NCBI GenBank assembly: GCA_035610365.1
Contig: CM069433.1
Coordinates: 56,348,487-56,412,486 of the forward strand
DNA: 64,000 nucleotides
DNA from: Aquatica leii
Taxonomy: Eukaryota; Arthropoda; Insecta; Coleoptera; Lampyridae
Direction of reading: 5' to 3'
Shown here: piece by piece, positions 1 through 10,984 of the stretch
How the letters are laid out: each line of letters starts with the position of its first letter
How positions within the stretch are numbered: position 1 is the first letter of the stretch
Translations under genes and position numbers: made by a program
The notes under the pieces: model-generated
The model's database searches: none
What the model was told of the DNA's origin: nothing
What the model saw: only the letters and a program-made list of their open reading frames with translations

Positions 1-1125
1 CTAGATTAATAATGGTATTTAACAAGTATTAAGCGTTTGTTCTTAAAATATGACCTACATTGTAAATAACTACTAGATAATGTTAATGGATGTTAATATA
101 TTTATATATTTGAGCGCGTGGTCCCGTATTAAAAAATATGCCATCATTTATAAGTAGACAATATTATGTTAGAAAAAAGAAGTAAAGTATTAAAGTAATA
201 GTTGTCGTATCTGGTATTTACTTTTTAACTTTGTTCTCCAATTTATTCTATAATGTCAATAGAAAAAAAAGGAAAATATATTTTACTATTTGTTTGGTCA
301 AAATAATATCTCGAAGTAATTAAATAGAATCTTCTCTCAGATAATGAGTAAAATCGTAAATATGCTTCTTATTCACTTTAGCAAACAGTGTTCCGCAATT
401 GCTCTGAACCCTTTGCACTTTTCCATTTAATTATAGAATTAAAAACTATTTAAATATACTAAGTATGAACTTTGTTTTTAAATTGTATCGCTTTTAAATT
501 GCATGTAGTTCCGAGAAACATTTACATTTTACAGCAGCATTGTTTGTAAATGCTTTTAAATAATTTACATGAATAATGATTTTTTAATATGCTTTACGAC
601 TATCTTAGTGCGCGCGTTTTCTGGCCCTAACTGTTTATTGTGTTTATATAGTATAGTCCATCTCACCAAAAAAAGCTTCGAATAGAATGATAACTTTCTC
701 TTTTATGAAATTTAGTTAATATGTGTTTCTGTAACTCTAAATAATATTAGTCTACAATAATCAAAAATCATATAGTACACTCACAAACAAACATTTTGTA
801 TTGCAATATTTTGATGGTCTATGAGAACTAATTCTACCCAACTTTAAGTTTGTATATGAACATTAGTATTAATCCTTCACGAGGCATTTATAATGATACA
901 GATTATGTTATATAATTTGTAGTTAAGTCGTTTAATGCGAGGCATTTGAAACTTAATTATTCCTGCATATACAAGGTCTACCACGGTACTGCGTTAGAAG
1001 TATTGGCGATAATACAACATCTACAGTTTTGAAATTTTAGATGGTGAAATAACGTGTAGATCTTGATAGAAACAAAATATTTTGATCCGGTTCAACCGGA
1101 AGTAACCATAAATTTTGTTATTTTT
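1..1125. other. AT-rich non-coding stretch
   Basis: No open frame of convincing length and no recognisable protein similarity on either strand. Base composition is strongly AT-rich with short homopolymer runs. It borders the inverted repeat of the mariner-like element that begins near 1126. Nothing else can be supported here. Confidence 0.5.
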
Positions 1126-1400
1126 AATGGAACATCTTGTATATTATTACTTTTTTGGATTTTCCAAGCAATTCGGTGATGACTTGTATCAGCTATTCCT
1201 ATACCTATTTATAGGAATTGTTGAGTTATTAAGTTTATTTTGAAAATTTTGCCATTTACGCCCTCACATTAAATTTGACAGATCTTGCTAACTTTGAAAA
1301 TGGGAAACTAATACTATGGGTGTTTTTAATTGATATACATTTATCTTTAAACGGTAATTTAAAAAGATACTATATAACACACTTTTTTTAAATGAACACT
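1126..1400 (+). repeat. Left long terminal inverted repeat of the mariner-like element
   Basis: Aligns in reverse complement to 5555-5823 over roughly 270 bp with scattered mismatches and small gaps. Shared blocks include GGAACA(T/C)CTTGTATATTA, CAAGCAATTCGGTGATGA, GGAATTGTTGAGTTATTAA and ATAACACACTTTTTT. Divergence between the arms indicates an old insertion. Confidence 0.75.
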
Positions 1401-1547
1401 CTCACAAATCCTTAAATGACGCGATTCCCAAGTTAATTCTGCACAAATTTGCTATAGCATTCCCTATACCTATCTTAAATGGTTTTTCTGTTATTAGATT
1501 TTCTCAGAGCACGTGCCCATAATCAAAGATAAATTTACAAACTATTA

Positions 1548-1874
1548 ATGACAGAAAATACAAATGAAACTTATTATAAATGTTTAACAAGACCTTCATT
1601 TTGCTGGAGACACTTTAAAATTCTTTTCCTACATTGTAAACAGTATCTAAATCTAGTTTCACAAAAGCCACAAGCTAGAAAGTTCTTCTTGGTTACAACC
1701 GGTGTGATGTACACCTTGTTCTTGAGATATCTCCAAAGAAAAAAATCGAGTGTAGATACATACGGCGATTTAGGAGACTACTTACATGGACTATTAGGAC
1801 CGACCAATCCATCAATCCACTAACAAATACAACAGCTAGAAATACACCTTTCTAGTAGAATGCGCGTGTGCACT
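1548..1874 (-). pseudogene. C-terminal part of a mariner-like transposase, 3' of the Tigger insertion
   Basis: Read on the - strand from the Tigger target site, the DNA encodes degraded transposase. It holds a match to the usual W-P-P-R-S-P-D-L-T-P block (here about S-P-K-S-P-Y-V-S-T), followed by LDFFLWRYLKNKVYITP, a family hallmark. It ends with a basic stretch finishing in LVKHL and a stop at about 1550. In-frame stops and frame changes show that it is a pseudogene. Its 5' half is at 4708-5397, across the Tigger element. Confidence 0.7.
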
Positions 1875-1875
1875 A

Positions 1876-4705
1876 CCGTCAAACGGGGTGAAACGGATCA
1901 AAATTTTCGATTTTTGGTATTTTTTCATACTTTTTTGGAAAGAAAAAAATCTGGAAAAAATATATGTTAAACACACATATCTGGGGCACATATTACTGGA
2001 ACAATTTCCCAAAATGGCCTATTAGATTTTGGAATTTTTTTTTTCAAAAAGTGACCCGTTTCACCCCGTGTGTCGGGGTGAAACGGATCAGGTGTTTAAA
2101 TACCGTTATTTTGCTTTTTAACACTCTTCAGAGTGAAATGAATCACAAAAAGAATTTTTAAAATATATTGCAAGCGGTTTTTATTAGAAAAGTTAAATAA
2201 AATACGCGTTTTTAGTACATTTTTATTAAAGAAATATAAAAAAACTTAAACTAGGTAAAAAGGTATGAAAAATATTATTGATGCTTATTCTAAATTATAA
2301 TTTGAGATTGTTTTAAAAGTAAATGTTCCTCTTCTTAGGGGGATTGCATGAATTTTTTTTATAATTTGCTCTTGCTTGACCACTACGATATCGTCAATTT
2401 CGGGATAGGCAAAAGTTATTTCTTTTTTTGACGACTTCTTCCTTAAACATTTAACTGCAGCCTCTTCACCTAAAATTTCTTCAATTTTAGCAGCAAAAAA
2501 TCGATCTTTTTTGTTCGTGACAAATTTCACAATAACAAAGTCTCCAAGCTGAAAATGTTTATCAATGCTCACAGGTAGTAAGTCTTCTGAAACGTCGTCA
2601 TCTTGCACGTCTGACAAACTCGCATCAATGCCATCTTCCTTCTCTTTGGAGCTTTCTTTTTCTTCTTGAAGGTCTTTCGTACAAACACTTTTTCCTGCTA
2701 TGACGTTAACTCTTTTTCCCCTCTTTGGATTTTCGCCCGAGACCGTTCTTAGTTCTCTTAAATGATCAACAATGGTGTTCGCCCATCTTTGCTCTACTCT
2801 TGCTTCCTCGTTCTCTTCATTATTGTCTTCTCTGTTTTTCAAGTGTTCAATCTTTTTGAGGGTGTGATCGGGATTAAATGGCACAATGCCACACGCTTTA
2901 AAACCTGCTTTGGTGTTTAAGGCCGATTGCAGTCCCACTTCTTCTATTGCTTCTTTTACCAATGCAGGAAAAACGGTTTTTGGAAGAACACCTCTGTGTT
3001 TGATCTTCCACTTTGTGAGAACATTGCGCCAAGCACGCTTTAGGGGTCGAAAATAGGCAACATCAAGGGGTTGCAGTAAATCTGTAGAATTCGGCGGTAA
3101 AAGTATGAATCGTATGTTATTTTTTTCGCACTGATCAATGACGTTAATTGTAAGGTGGCTACATAAATTGTCTCCTATTATGACCTTTGAGCCTTCTAAC
3201 TTTTTAAAGTAGGGCAGAGCAATTGATATGAACCAGTCCTCAAATGTCGTACTGTCAAACCAGCCATTCACCGATCTGTTGTACCGTGCACCTGGAAAAC
3301 CCCCTTCTGCCCACCCTTCGTACATATGTTTTGCCCTATATACAATGTAAGTCGGCAGGAGTGTTCCATCACCAGCAACCGAAAACATGACGCTTGTACT
3401 GGTTTTCGATGTATCGATAACTCGATTAGCGTGTTTAGATCCCCTTCTTACGACGACTTTTACAGCTCCTGGGTCGTCTGTAAAATTGGTCTCATCATAA
3501 TTAATGACATTTGATGGTGGAACACCTTCCAGAGACTCTCCAAGATGCCGAAAATACTGTTCAACTGTTTCGTAGGAGACGGCAGCCCTAACTCTTTTCG
3601 TATTTTCAGCTAATTTTACTGTAAGATCCTTGTGTCGCTCCATGAATGTTTTGAACCAATCTGTGCCTGGCATGTTGTCTTTGAATCGTATTTCAGTTTT
3701 TCCTGCTCTGTTTGGATATTGCTGTACCATATACCGAATGTCAATACTTTGTAGAGGAAATCCCCAATCCGCACATACTAACAAACATACCACCAGCTTC
3801 CTTTCCTCGAGGTCAAAAAGGACTGGTTGTCCCCCAATTTTTCTGGACTCTCCGCTGTAAGGTCGTGTAAGGGACTGCATACATCTCAGAAGCTCTTCTT
3901 ATAGACATACGACCATTTGCAACAGCAGCCACTGCTCGTTCCATATAAACTGGATCATACTGAAATTTTCTTGTGGGTCCTAATTTTTTTATATATTTTC
4001 GAGGCATGGTGCAGATATCTGTAAACAAAAAAAAACACGTGTTCACAGATAGGTAGGTAGGTAAATATGTAAATTACACGGACTTAGTGAGGCAGGCATA
4101 AATTAAAAACAAAATCCTAACCTTACTGTAGAGGTTTGGACCACCCTTGCTATATCCGCTTCCAAGAAACCCTCCCCCCCCTCAATAATTCTTTTTCATG
4201 AAAGTAAATAATACTAGGTTAGTAGTACATTTTGATTGTTTTTTACTGCTGCTTTTTTACTAGGTACCTACTAGGTTACGTTCCTCGCAAAAGATGATCC
4301 GTTTCACCCCCTAAACTTGAAATTTTTTACACAAATAATTCTCAAACTTGAACCACAAAAGATTAAAAAAAAATTTTTTTTAATTGATGAAGTCGACTAA
4401 TTAGGTAACTCAAAAAAACTTACCAGAACTCTCCAACGTGTACCGCTTACTCTGTGGATATCAACGTTTTTATGTTTTGTAAAAACTACGCATGTATCAC
4501 TTTTTCTTTAGTCGTTAATAACAATCATACGCAACGCGACCGAAATATCTCGTCACACTCTTACCAACGACTGATCTTCCCCACTACATGTTATAACGTT
4601 TATTTGCCGAATATCGTAGGCATACTATCAATCCTAAAAACATTCCGTAAAAAAGCATCGGTGACCCGTTTTACCCCTTATGATCCTGTTCACCCCGTTT
4701 GACGG
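1876..4705 (-). mobile_element. Pogo/Tigger-type DNA transposon with TIRs and TA target duplication
   Basis: A 2,830-bp element bounded by inverted repeats: the left end reads CCGTCAAACGGGGTGAAACG from 1876, and the right end at 4681-4705 is its reverse complement with two changes. TA flanks both ends (1874-1875, 4706-4707), the duplication expected for Tc1/mariner/pogo elements. Extra copies of the motif GTGAAACGGATCA/TGATCCGTTTCACC lie inside both ends (about 2051-2090, 4294-4310, 4661-4680). The element encodes one transposase on the - strand. Low divergence between the TIRs and a nearly open transposase suggest a fairly recent insertion. Confidence 0.9.
2285..4007 (-). pseudogene. Pogo/Tigger-like transposase, one frameshift near the N-terminus
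   Basis: Cut-and-paste transposase of the Tc1/mariner superfamily, pogo branch. An N-terminal segment starting at the ATG at 4005-4007 (MPRKYIKKLG) holds a psq/CENP-B-like helix-turn-helix (residues about 20-55, RRASEMYAVPYTTLQRR). A second long frame (2285-3880, 531 codons) carries a CENPB-type binding segment and a DDE_1 core. The acidic triad is visible as NYDETN, IIGDNLCSH and LLQPLDVAYF, with 35 residues between the second and third Asp. The C-terminus is charged and may be chromo-like (FQLGDFVIVKF). The two frames overlap at about 3813-3880, so a one-base shift separates the DNA-binding head from the catalytic body. This may be a real mutation, a very small intron or a sequence error. 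Confidence 0.88.
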
Positions 4706-4707
4706 TA

Positions 4708-5397
4708 TCTAGTGGATACCAACAAGTGTCTCTGTTGCTCAAAAAATCAACCGCTACTCTCAGAATTTCCAAATTTTTTTGTTGATTTAGATTTGCATCG
4801 TAAATTTTGTAACATATCCTATTAGTTTTAATAGCACAGAGCACATTAAAACTAAATTGTATTTTTAATTTATTCTGTCGTACCACATGAAGATTTTCTC
4901 TGCTCAATAAATTTATTCGATTTACGATGCTTTTTCGACTAAATTTAGTTTCACCAGTCGGGATTACGTTAGCTGGAGAGTTCTCATGCTCTTGCATTTT
5001 TAAAAACATATGCTCGCAGTATTCGATTAGTCTGATCTCGTCTCCAATATGCAAAACTTGAACTGTAATTTCTGAGTATGGATGAAATCTATGTATTGTC
5101 AAAATCCTTTGGATTAACATCACCAATATGCCTAAATCTGTAGAAGCTACTGCTATTGAATACCCAGGATAAACTTGAAAATAATCACAAGTGTTTATTT
5201 GGTTATCTTTGTTATCAGGCTCTTATACTCCCTGTTTCTACATAACGTGTTTCAAACCTTCTAAATTTAATATTAGATATTGCGGGTAGATGAGGATATC
5301 TTGAATTAAATGTTCTATCCCGTATTTTTTTACATTTACCGCGAACAGAGAACATATTCAGAATGTCAACATTTGAGTAACTCTCAATATAGTCCAT
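4708..5397 (-). pseudogene. N-terminal part of a mariner-like transposase, 5' of the Tigger insertion
   Basis: Two overlapping-family pieces on the - strand. 5215-5397 encodes MDYIESYSNVDILNMFSVRG and ends in RRFETRYVETGSIRA, matching the N-terminal DUF4817-like domain with its typical R-F-P and ETGS motifs. 4708-5126 encodes the catalytic front half: a FHPY box, an EYCEHM helix, the first acidic block (TGETKFSRKSIVNR), SRENLHVV and DANLNQQKNLEIL. Translation runs into the Tigger target site at W-Y-P-L-D, and it resumes at 1874 with S-A-H-A-H-S-T-R, equivalent to the family block W-x-Q-D-G-A-P-A-H. Frame changes make it inactive. Confidence 0.7.
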
Positions 5398-5554
5398 TTC
5401 TTAACAATTAGGTAGACTAAATTCAGAAAATTACTGTAATCATTTTACAATATCTGTACAAAAATGTAAATAATATGTACCTACTTTTGTTTTTACGACC
5501 ATTTGCGCCTAGGTACTTGATATTTCCTGAACGCGCTATATGTGCGCGCTCTGA

Positions 5555-5823
5555 AGGCAAAAAAGTGTGTTATGTAGCTTTAAAGTTAATAAACTTTAGA
5601 ATGCAAATGTCATCCTAAGGTATTATAAATTTGAAAATTACGCATAGTATTCATATTTTTAAAAATAAGCGAGATCTATGAAATTTAATATGAGCGCGTA
5701 AATAACAATTTTTTTTAAATAAAATTAATAACTCAACAATTCCTACAGATAGGTATACCTTATAACACTCATCACCGAATTGCTTGGAAAATGCAAAAAT
5801 GTAATAATATACAAGGTGTTCCA
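5555..5823 (-). repeat. Right long terminal inverted repeat of the mariner-like element
   Basis: Reverse-complement partner of 1126-1400. The outer edge reads ACAAGGTGTTCCATTT at about 5811-5826. The inner edge fades into unique sequence near 5555. Confidence 0.7.
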
Positions 5824-8392
5824 TTTAAAATTTAAAAGTTAATAGCTGCTTGCTCTTTCAGTAGGTCTATATCTAACTTTGTCGGTTTTGACCGCCTTTT
5901 GGTGCATTGAAAAAAGTGCATTTATTTATAACGATATTCAAAAAAGTAAAAAATATTTCCAAAAATGATACTTATATTTTAATCTTGTCCTATAATATTA
6001 GCAACTAAAGAACACAAAAATCTGCAACTTGTACTTTCAAAACAGCTAATTTTATACTACAGTTTGAGTAATAGAAGAAGGTGCCCGTTTTAAAACGTAA
6101 AACATAAGACTGTCCATTAGTTTTCATAGAAAAAAAGATCAATCCTGTGAATTGCTGCACTTACCTTTTTTTTGACACAAAAGAGGACAAAGAAAGAATA
6201 CTTAAACTCTGAATTTTGGTCCTTGTAAATTTAGAACGTATTTTAAAACGTTTTTTAAAAGTTGTACTTTTTACAACAGTGCGTCCTCCGAAAGGTTAAA
6301 AGCCGGCGATGCATTATTATATACTAGGTGAGCCAAAAAGAAAAACGTCGATTTAAATTTCTAGCTATTTAAAATTTAGTTGGTAAAACCTCTTAATTAT
6401 AATTTAAAAGTTATTATTGTCAAACTAAATGTTTATCAAACCACTTAACCAACCAACCAACTTAAAATAACATTTAATAAATTTCGTAGTGTGAAATTTA
6501 ACGTGGACGCAATCATTTTGGCTCACCCCGTATAAGATTCCAAGCAAAAATTAATCGAATTTGAAACAATTCGAGGTTTTACAAAATTTATTCTTGTTCC
6601 AAATTGTTGTCTTAGTGGTCAAGTCATCTTAGTATTATAAAAATCACAATGCAACAAGAATAGATATTTAATTATTGTGCACACATTCATAGTGTTAAAG
6701 TCTATCCCCTTAACATTATTGTAAATTCGTTTAATAGGTTATTGAAATATTTATGTGATGTTTTATAGATTATATTGTCTTTTAAATAATACTGTTGTTA
6801 ATGGTTACTAGTATTCTGTTCTGAGGTTATGGTCCTAAACGAACCCGTATTAATTAAGAGGAGTTTCACTAAATAAATACCACTTATTTAGTGTTTAGTT
6901 ACATAATACGGGAGCCGCCGTTGTTAAAGATGCTGTTGCTTTGTTACTGGTAGTTATTATCAAGTTAATGTCCTTTGTCAGTAAACCGTTTTATCACTAT
7001 TTAATTTTAACTTCAATTTTGTATATACATACATATGTAAAAATATATCATTTCCAGAGTATAAATAACGCTAGCTAGGAAGGATGTGTTCCTTTTATCT
7101 TATTTCATGGTTTAATGACATTTTGTTATAAATAAAGTTTACTGAGTACATTGGCATTATTAATTTGAACCATTGAACGTTAAATATATGTGGTTTAAGT
7201 CATGGTTTCGACCGAATTTATTGTAAAGTACTTAATTTATTACTTAGCAAGAGTTTTTTCTTTAATAATTATAAATATTTATTTATACACAATAATCTCA
7301 AGATGAACTAAATATATTTTAATCCCCGGTGATTAAATGTAACATACACTCATATTTAAAAACCTATCAACTAACTTTAAATAATATAATATAATGTGTA
7401 TGAATTTTGTAAGTTTAGAAATCGGTTTCAAGAGATTTTTTGAACAAAATTACTAAATGTCTGTGGTAACGTGGTCAACGCATTGCTCAATAGTTACGAT
7501 TCGATATGTAGCGTTGGGGAAATACTGTTTTTGAAAATTTTATTATATGGTTTCGCTGGTAAACAGTTATACATATGTATTCAAAATGTCGGTATCTACT
7601 AAATTTTTGTTTTTTTATTATATTTTTCTTTGTCTCGACAGCATTTCTGACATTTTAAACTTTTTTTGTACCATTTTTAGTTACTTTTAGAAGCAATATG
7701 CAATCTACATGTTTGAAATTGTTTTAAGTTACTATCTGGCAAACATGTCTAAAAATAAAACAAAGGTTATAAACAGGCTGGCCGTGCACTAATATTTTTC
7801 ATGAATACGTGTTTATTACGAATAAATAGTTTAACACAATTGAGCGATACCTTATGAACTATTTGGAAATATTCCAAGTATCAATAACGTCTTTCATTGT
7901 CAAGCTCAAATTTGATTTATTTATAAAATTATTTAATGCTTGTTAAACAAACCGTATTTTTGTTACCTTCAATTTATACGTTTTCATACAGTTGCAATTT
8001 TTTGAAACGTAATCTAATGTGATTTTATCAGTATAACATTTATGAAATAATTTTTTTTGTTGCTGGTTACATTTCATGTCATTAGTGTTTCGTTTCTGGT
8101 GTAAATATCATAACTAAAACCTGTAGGTTTTTGTGGGATGTGACCGATTAAAATATAAAAATATAAATCCTTTTATTACCCATGTGCGTTTTTTAATGTT
8201 AATATTTCAAAATGATTCAAATACGTATCTAAATCTAAACATTCAGATTATTGATTTGTCATAACAATAATAAATGCAAAGTACCATGGTGGTGATATAC
8301 ATATTTTAATCTTGTATTGCTTTAGTGTTATGCAACATTATCCAAATGAGAAAAAAAAACACGAGGAAAAAATGATAAAGATGAATCATGTA
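5824..8392. other. Long AT-rich non-coding stretch containing one MITE
   Basis: About 2.5 kb without a supportable gene. Apart from the 207-bp MITE at 6324-6530 I see no protein similarity, no tandem array and no obvious RNA gene. It is probably decayed transposon sequence and intergenic DNA. Confidence 0.4.
6324..6530. mobile_element. Mariner-type MITE, 207 bp, TA target duplication
   Basis: Ends are inverted: CTAGGTGAGCCAAAA at 6324 and TTTTGGCTCACCCCG at 6530. TA occurs immediately outside both ends (6322-6323 and 6531-6532). There is no coding capacity. Size, TIRs and TA duplication fit a non-autonomous Tc1/mariner element. Confidence 0.8.
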
Positions 8393-8940
8393 TGTCGGAG
8401 GCACCGAATATAAACCCTGCCTGCGGCCATGGATTGTGTACACGTGCACTTATTTGTTTGTGTTCCCATAAATTATGTTTCAAATGTTTAGTCTTTGTAA
8501 CTTAATAACTTAGAATCAACCAATAAGGATTTGATATTTTGTATTATTGCCTTATATGGGCATAGGAACGCGCGTGAAATTACAATCTTTCATGCGAATG
8601 GAACGACACTAGCTGAAAAATGTAACTTGTAAGAAGGCAGATTGAAATGAGATTTGGTGGTGACAACTTGATAAGATAAAAGAGCTGGTGTCGGATCGTT
8701 TGTTCCAGTGTTGATCATTAAACGTTTATAAATTTAATTTTTATATTAATGAAATCAGTTTTGTTTGTTTGTGTTAATGACTTTGTTTGAAATTTGTAAT
8801 CGTAACTTTTGCTATAGTAAATAAATTGCGTAAACGGTCAGTGTCGTACGTTATTCACTTGTAATAAATTATCGATGCAGTCTAATAACCCACCACAAAC
8901 GCACAGTGAAGCCCCCTTTATTATTGAGGCGGCTCTGACA
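8393..8940 (+). repeat. 5' LTR
   Basis: 548-bp LTR with TG...CA ends. It contains the gag start codon at 8875. The sequence just after it, TCAGAAGTGGGATC, resembles the complement of a tRNA-Leu acceptor arm and may be the primer binding site, though it lacks the usual leading TGG. Confidence 0.85.
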
Positions 8941-9693
8941 TCAGAAGTGGGATCAGGACTGCTAAATGACAATTATGATCCGTTACGAAAAAGTGCAAGT
9001 GAAAGTGCAAATAGTGATGCAACTTTAGAAAGGGTGAAATTGCTTGAACAATTATTGTTAGCTTCTACAAGTGCATCCAGTTTAACAAATTCGACAAACA
9101 TAAAATTGCCGACGTTTGATCCAACATCGAAATTCGCTGACGCCGAAGGTTGGTGTACAATCGTTGATTTATGGGTAAATAAATACAAACCTGACACAAT
9201 GGACTTGGTAATGACCCTGTCACAAGCTATGAGAGGGGAAGCAGCAAGTTGGCTTATTTCTGTTAAACCCGTTGAAAAAAATTGGGCAAATCTAAAAGCA
9301 GAGTTTTTAGCTGTATTTGCTAAACCAATTGATCCTATTGAATTGTTTTCCGAGGCCGTCAATGGAAAACGAAATGTGACTGAAGATACACCGTTAATTG
9401 ATGAAATGCTTCATTCAATGAGGACTATTCTAAAATTATTGAAAAACAGAGAAAGTGATGAATCGTTCGCCGTACTTGTAGCTTGCTATTTTGGTTCTAC
9501 CCGCAATAGTTTTGTGCGACGACAATATCAAACAGAGCGCCCGCAAGACGCTATGAGTATGTGTACCATGTTACAAGGAAGACTAGGTAAGCGACCGGCG
9601 CTAATTCCCCCTAGTCATCATACTAGATCGAAGCGTCGAGCATTGTCACCGTCTTTCATAAATGAAGGAGCTGGACGTCTTGAACTTCAATGA
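8875..9693 (+). CDS. LTR-retrotransposon gag polyprotein (272 aa)
   Basis: Capsid-type Gag that would package element RNA. The frame opens with MQSNNPPQTHSEAP inside the 5' LTR and runs through the presumed primer binding site. Residues about 80-200 look like a retrotransposon gag/capsid domain: LPTFDPTSKF, then a W-x6-W pair and a helix-rich body (LVMTLSQAMRGEAASWL, a predicted capsid helix). A basic tail follows (HHTRSKRRALSP). No CCHC zinc knuckle is visible before the stop at 9693, so the nucleocapsid part is either missing or lost by deletion. A start within the LTR is unusual; the functional start could be a later ATG. Confidence 0.8.
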   Translation: MQSNNPPQTHSEAPFIIEAALTSEVGSGLLNDNYDPLRKSASESANSDATLERVKLLEQLLLASTSASSLTNSTNIKLPTFDPTSKFADAEGWCTIVDLWVNKYKPDTMDLVMTLSQAMRGEAASWLISVKPVEKNWANLKAEFLAVFAKPIDPIELFSEAVNGKRNVTEDTPLIDEMLHSMRTILKLLKNRESDESFAVLVACYFGSTRNSFVRRQYQTERPQDAMSMCTMLQGRLGKRPALIPPSHHTRSKRRALSPSFINEGAGRLELQ

Positions 9694-10449
9694 AGACACC
9701 GCAGTGTATCGCCGCTTAGAAACTCGATAGGGGTTCGTGACCCTGTGGCAACCCAGGCCATGCTTCCGAATGCTGTAGTTAAAATCTGGTGAGATCTTTC
9801 CTGTTTATTTAATTTGGATTGTCATTCTTATAAACAAAAATATTGCCGTTTATGAAGTGGCAAATGTTTGAACGACATAACTCCCTTAGATTAAAAAAAT
9901 GTCACTATTACATTGCCAAATGATTTTATACAGACAAACATTATAATTACTAAAAGTTTGATAAAACAAAATTTTAACTTGAAAATTAATTCAACTGATT
10001 TTATTGACTAAACATTTAAATTTACCTGAATGAAGATGCAAATTTTGTATTAAAAAGAAAGGTTGTTCATACTGTTTTTGTGTTAATCACAGGAAGTTTA
10101 ATTCTAACACAATAAGTGTCTACCAGAAAAATATCCGTCACCTTTAATTAGAAATCAAATTATTGCTTACACAATGCATACTATTTTGTGTGTAAACCGG
10201 TGTAAACATTGAAATTATTTACATTAAGGATGATTTATTTCTTTTTCATCTTTTGTATGACTAAATTTTTAAAACGCATTTAAATTGTCGTGAAAACTTT
10301 TGTTAAAGCAAGTTTTTGGATTACCGTAAACAAAAGTAAAATTTAAATTAAAAAGTCGATTATGTTGCTTCTGTAAGAGTTAAAAAAAATTGCGTTAATC
10401 TTCAAACAACGTCTGTACTGCGATGAGACAAATAATAAAGTAATTCCCT
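9694..10449 (+). other. Non-coding interior of the LTR element
   Basis: AT-rich DNA between gag and the RNase H remnant, full of stops in all frames. Protease and reverse transcriptase should lie here in a complete element, so this stretch is either replaced or decayed beyond recognition. Confidence 0.5.
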
Positions 10450-10860
10450 GTCTAACGTCCGACCCGTTTCAACTATTTTTAATTTTGACTTGCCAATAGA
10501 ACTTCATACAGATGCTAGCTCAGTTGGTTATGGTGCTGTACTTTTTCAAAAAAAAAGAGAAGCTAAAATTCATTCTGTTGCGTATTTTAGTAAACGTACT
10601 ACTGGTTCAGAATCTCGACACAATTCTTATGAGCTTGAAACTCTAGCAGTCAAAGCTGCAAGGCATTTTCGTCAAAATCTTTCAGGCCGTTATTTTACAG
10701 TCATTCAAGATTGAACTATCTTAAACCATCTCTTATAAAACAAGACCTTACACCACGAGCAGATCGTTGGTAGTCATTTTTACAGGCCTTTAACTTCGAC
10801 ATTCTTTATTGCGAAGGAAGCATGCTGATTTCTTTTTACGAAATCCAGCTACATCAAGCA
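10450..10860 (+). pseudogene. RNase H remnant of a Ty3/gypsy pol
   Basis: An open stretch from about 10490 encodes IELHTDASSVGYGAVLFQ, then VAYFSKRTTGSE and the motif YELETLAVKAARHFRQNL. These are the RNase H domain that follows reverse transcriptase in Ty3/gypsy pol, with the catalytic Asp in TDAS and Glu in YELE. The weakly coding segment after the stop at 10714 still resembles the tether region (LNYLKPSLIKQDLTPRADRW, then QAFNFDILYCEGS), broken by stops. No integrase follows. Confidence 0.8.
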
Positions 10861-10984
10861 AAGAAGTGTCTACTTTATCATCACCCAAATCTAAAAATGA
10901 CTCAACTTATATGATTCAGGTTAACGACTTATATTTCGACTGGTTGAAAGTTTCTCAACAACGTGATGATAATAGCTTGGTTCA

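Larger units (their letters stand above)
1126..5823 (-). mobile_element. Old mariner-like DNA transposon (DUF4817-type) split by a Tigger insertion
   Basis: The ends at about 1126-1400 and 5555-5823 are inverted copies of each other, both starting with TGGAACAYCTTGTATATTA and sharing the blocks CAAGCAATTCGGTGATGA and ATTGTTGAGTTATTAA. Between them, on the - strand, are the two halves of a transposase of the insect Tc1/mariner-related family that carries an N-terminal DUF4817-like helix-turn-helix. Without the 2.83 kb Tigger insert the element would be about 1.87 kb, a normal size. The transposase has stops and frame changes, so it is dead. Family assignment rests on motif recognition, not on a search. 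Confidence 0.75.

Noticed and set aside
1548..1823. 91-codon + strand ORF
   Set aside because: It is the antisense of the mariner-like transposase C-terminus, whose own motifs are on the - strand.
8973..9362. 129-codon - strand ORF opposite gag
   Set aside because: Antisense shadow of the gag reading frame with no recognisable motif.
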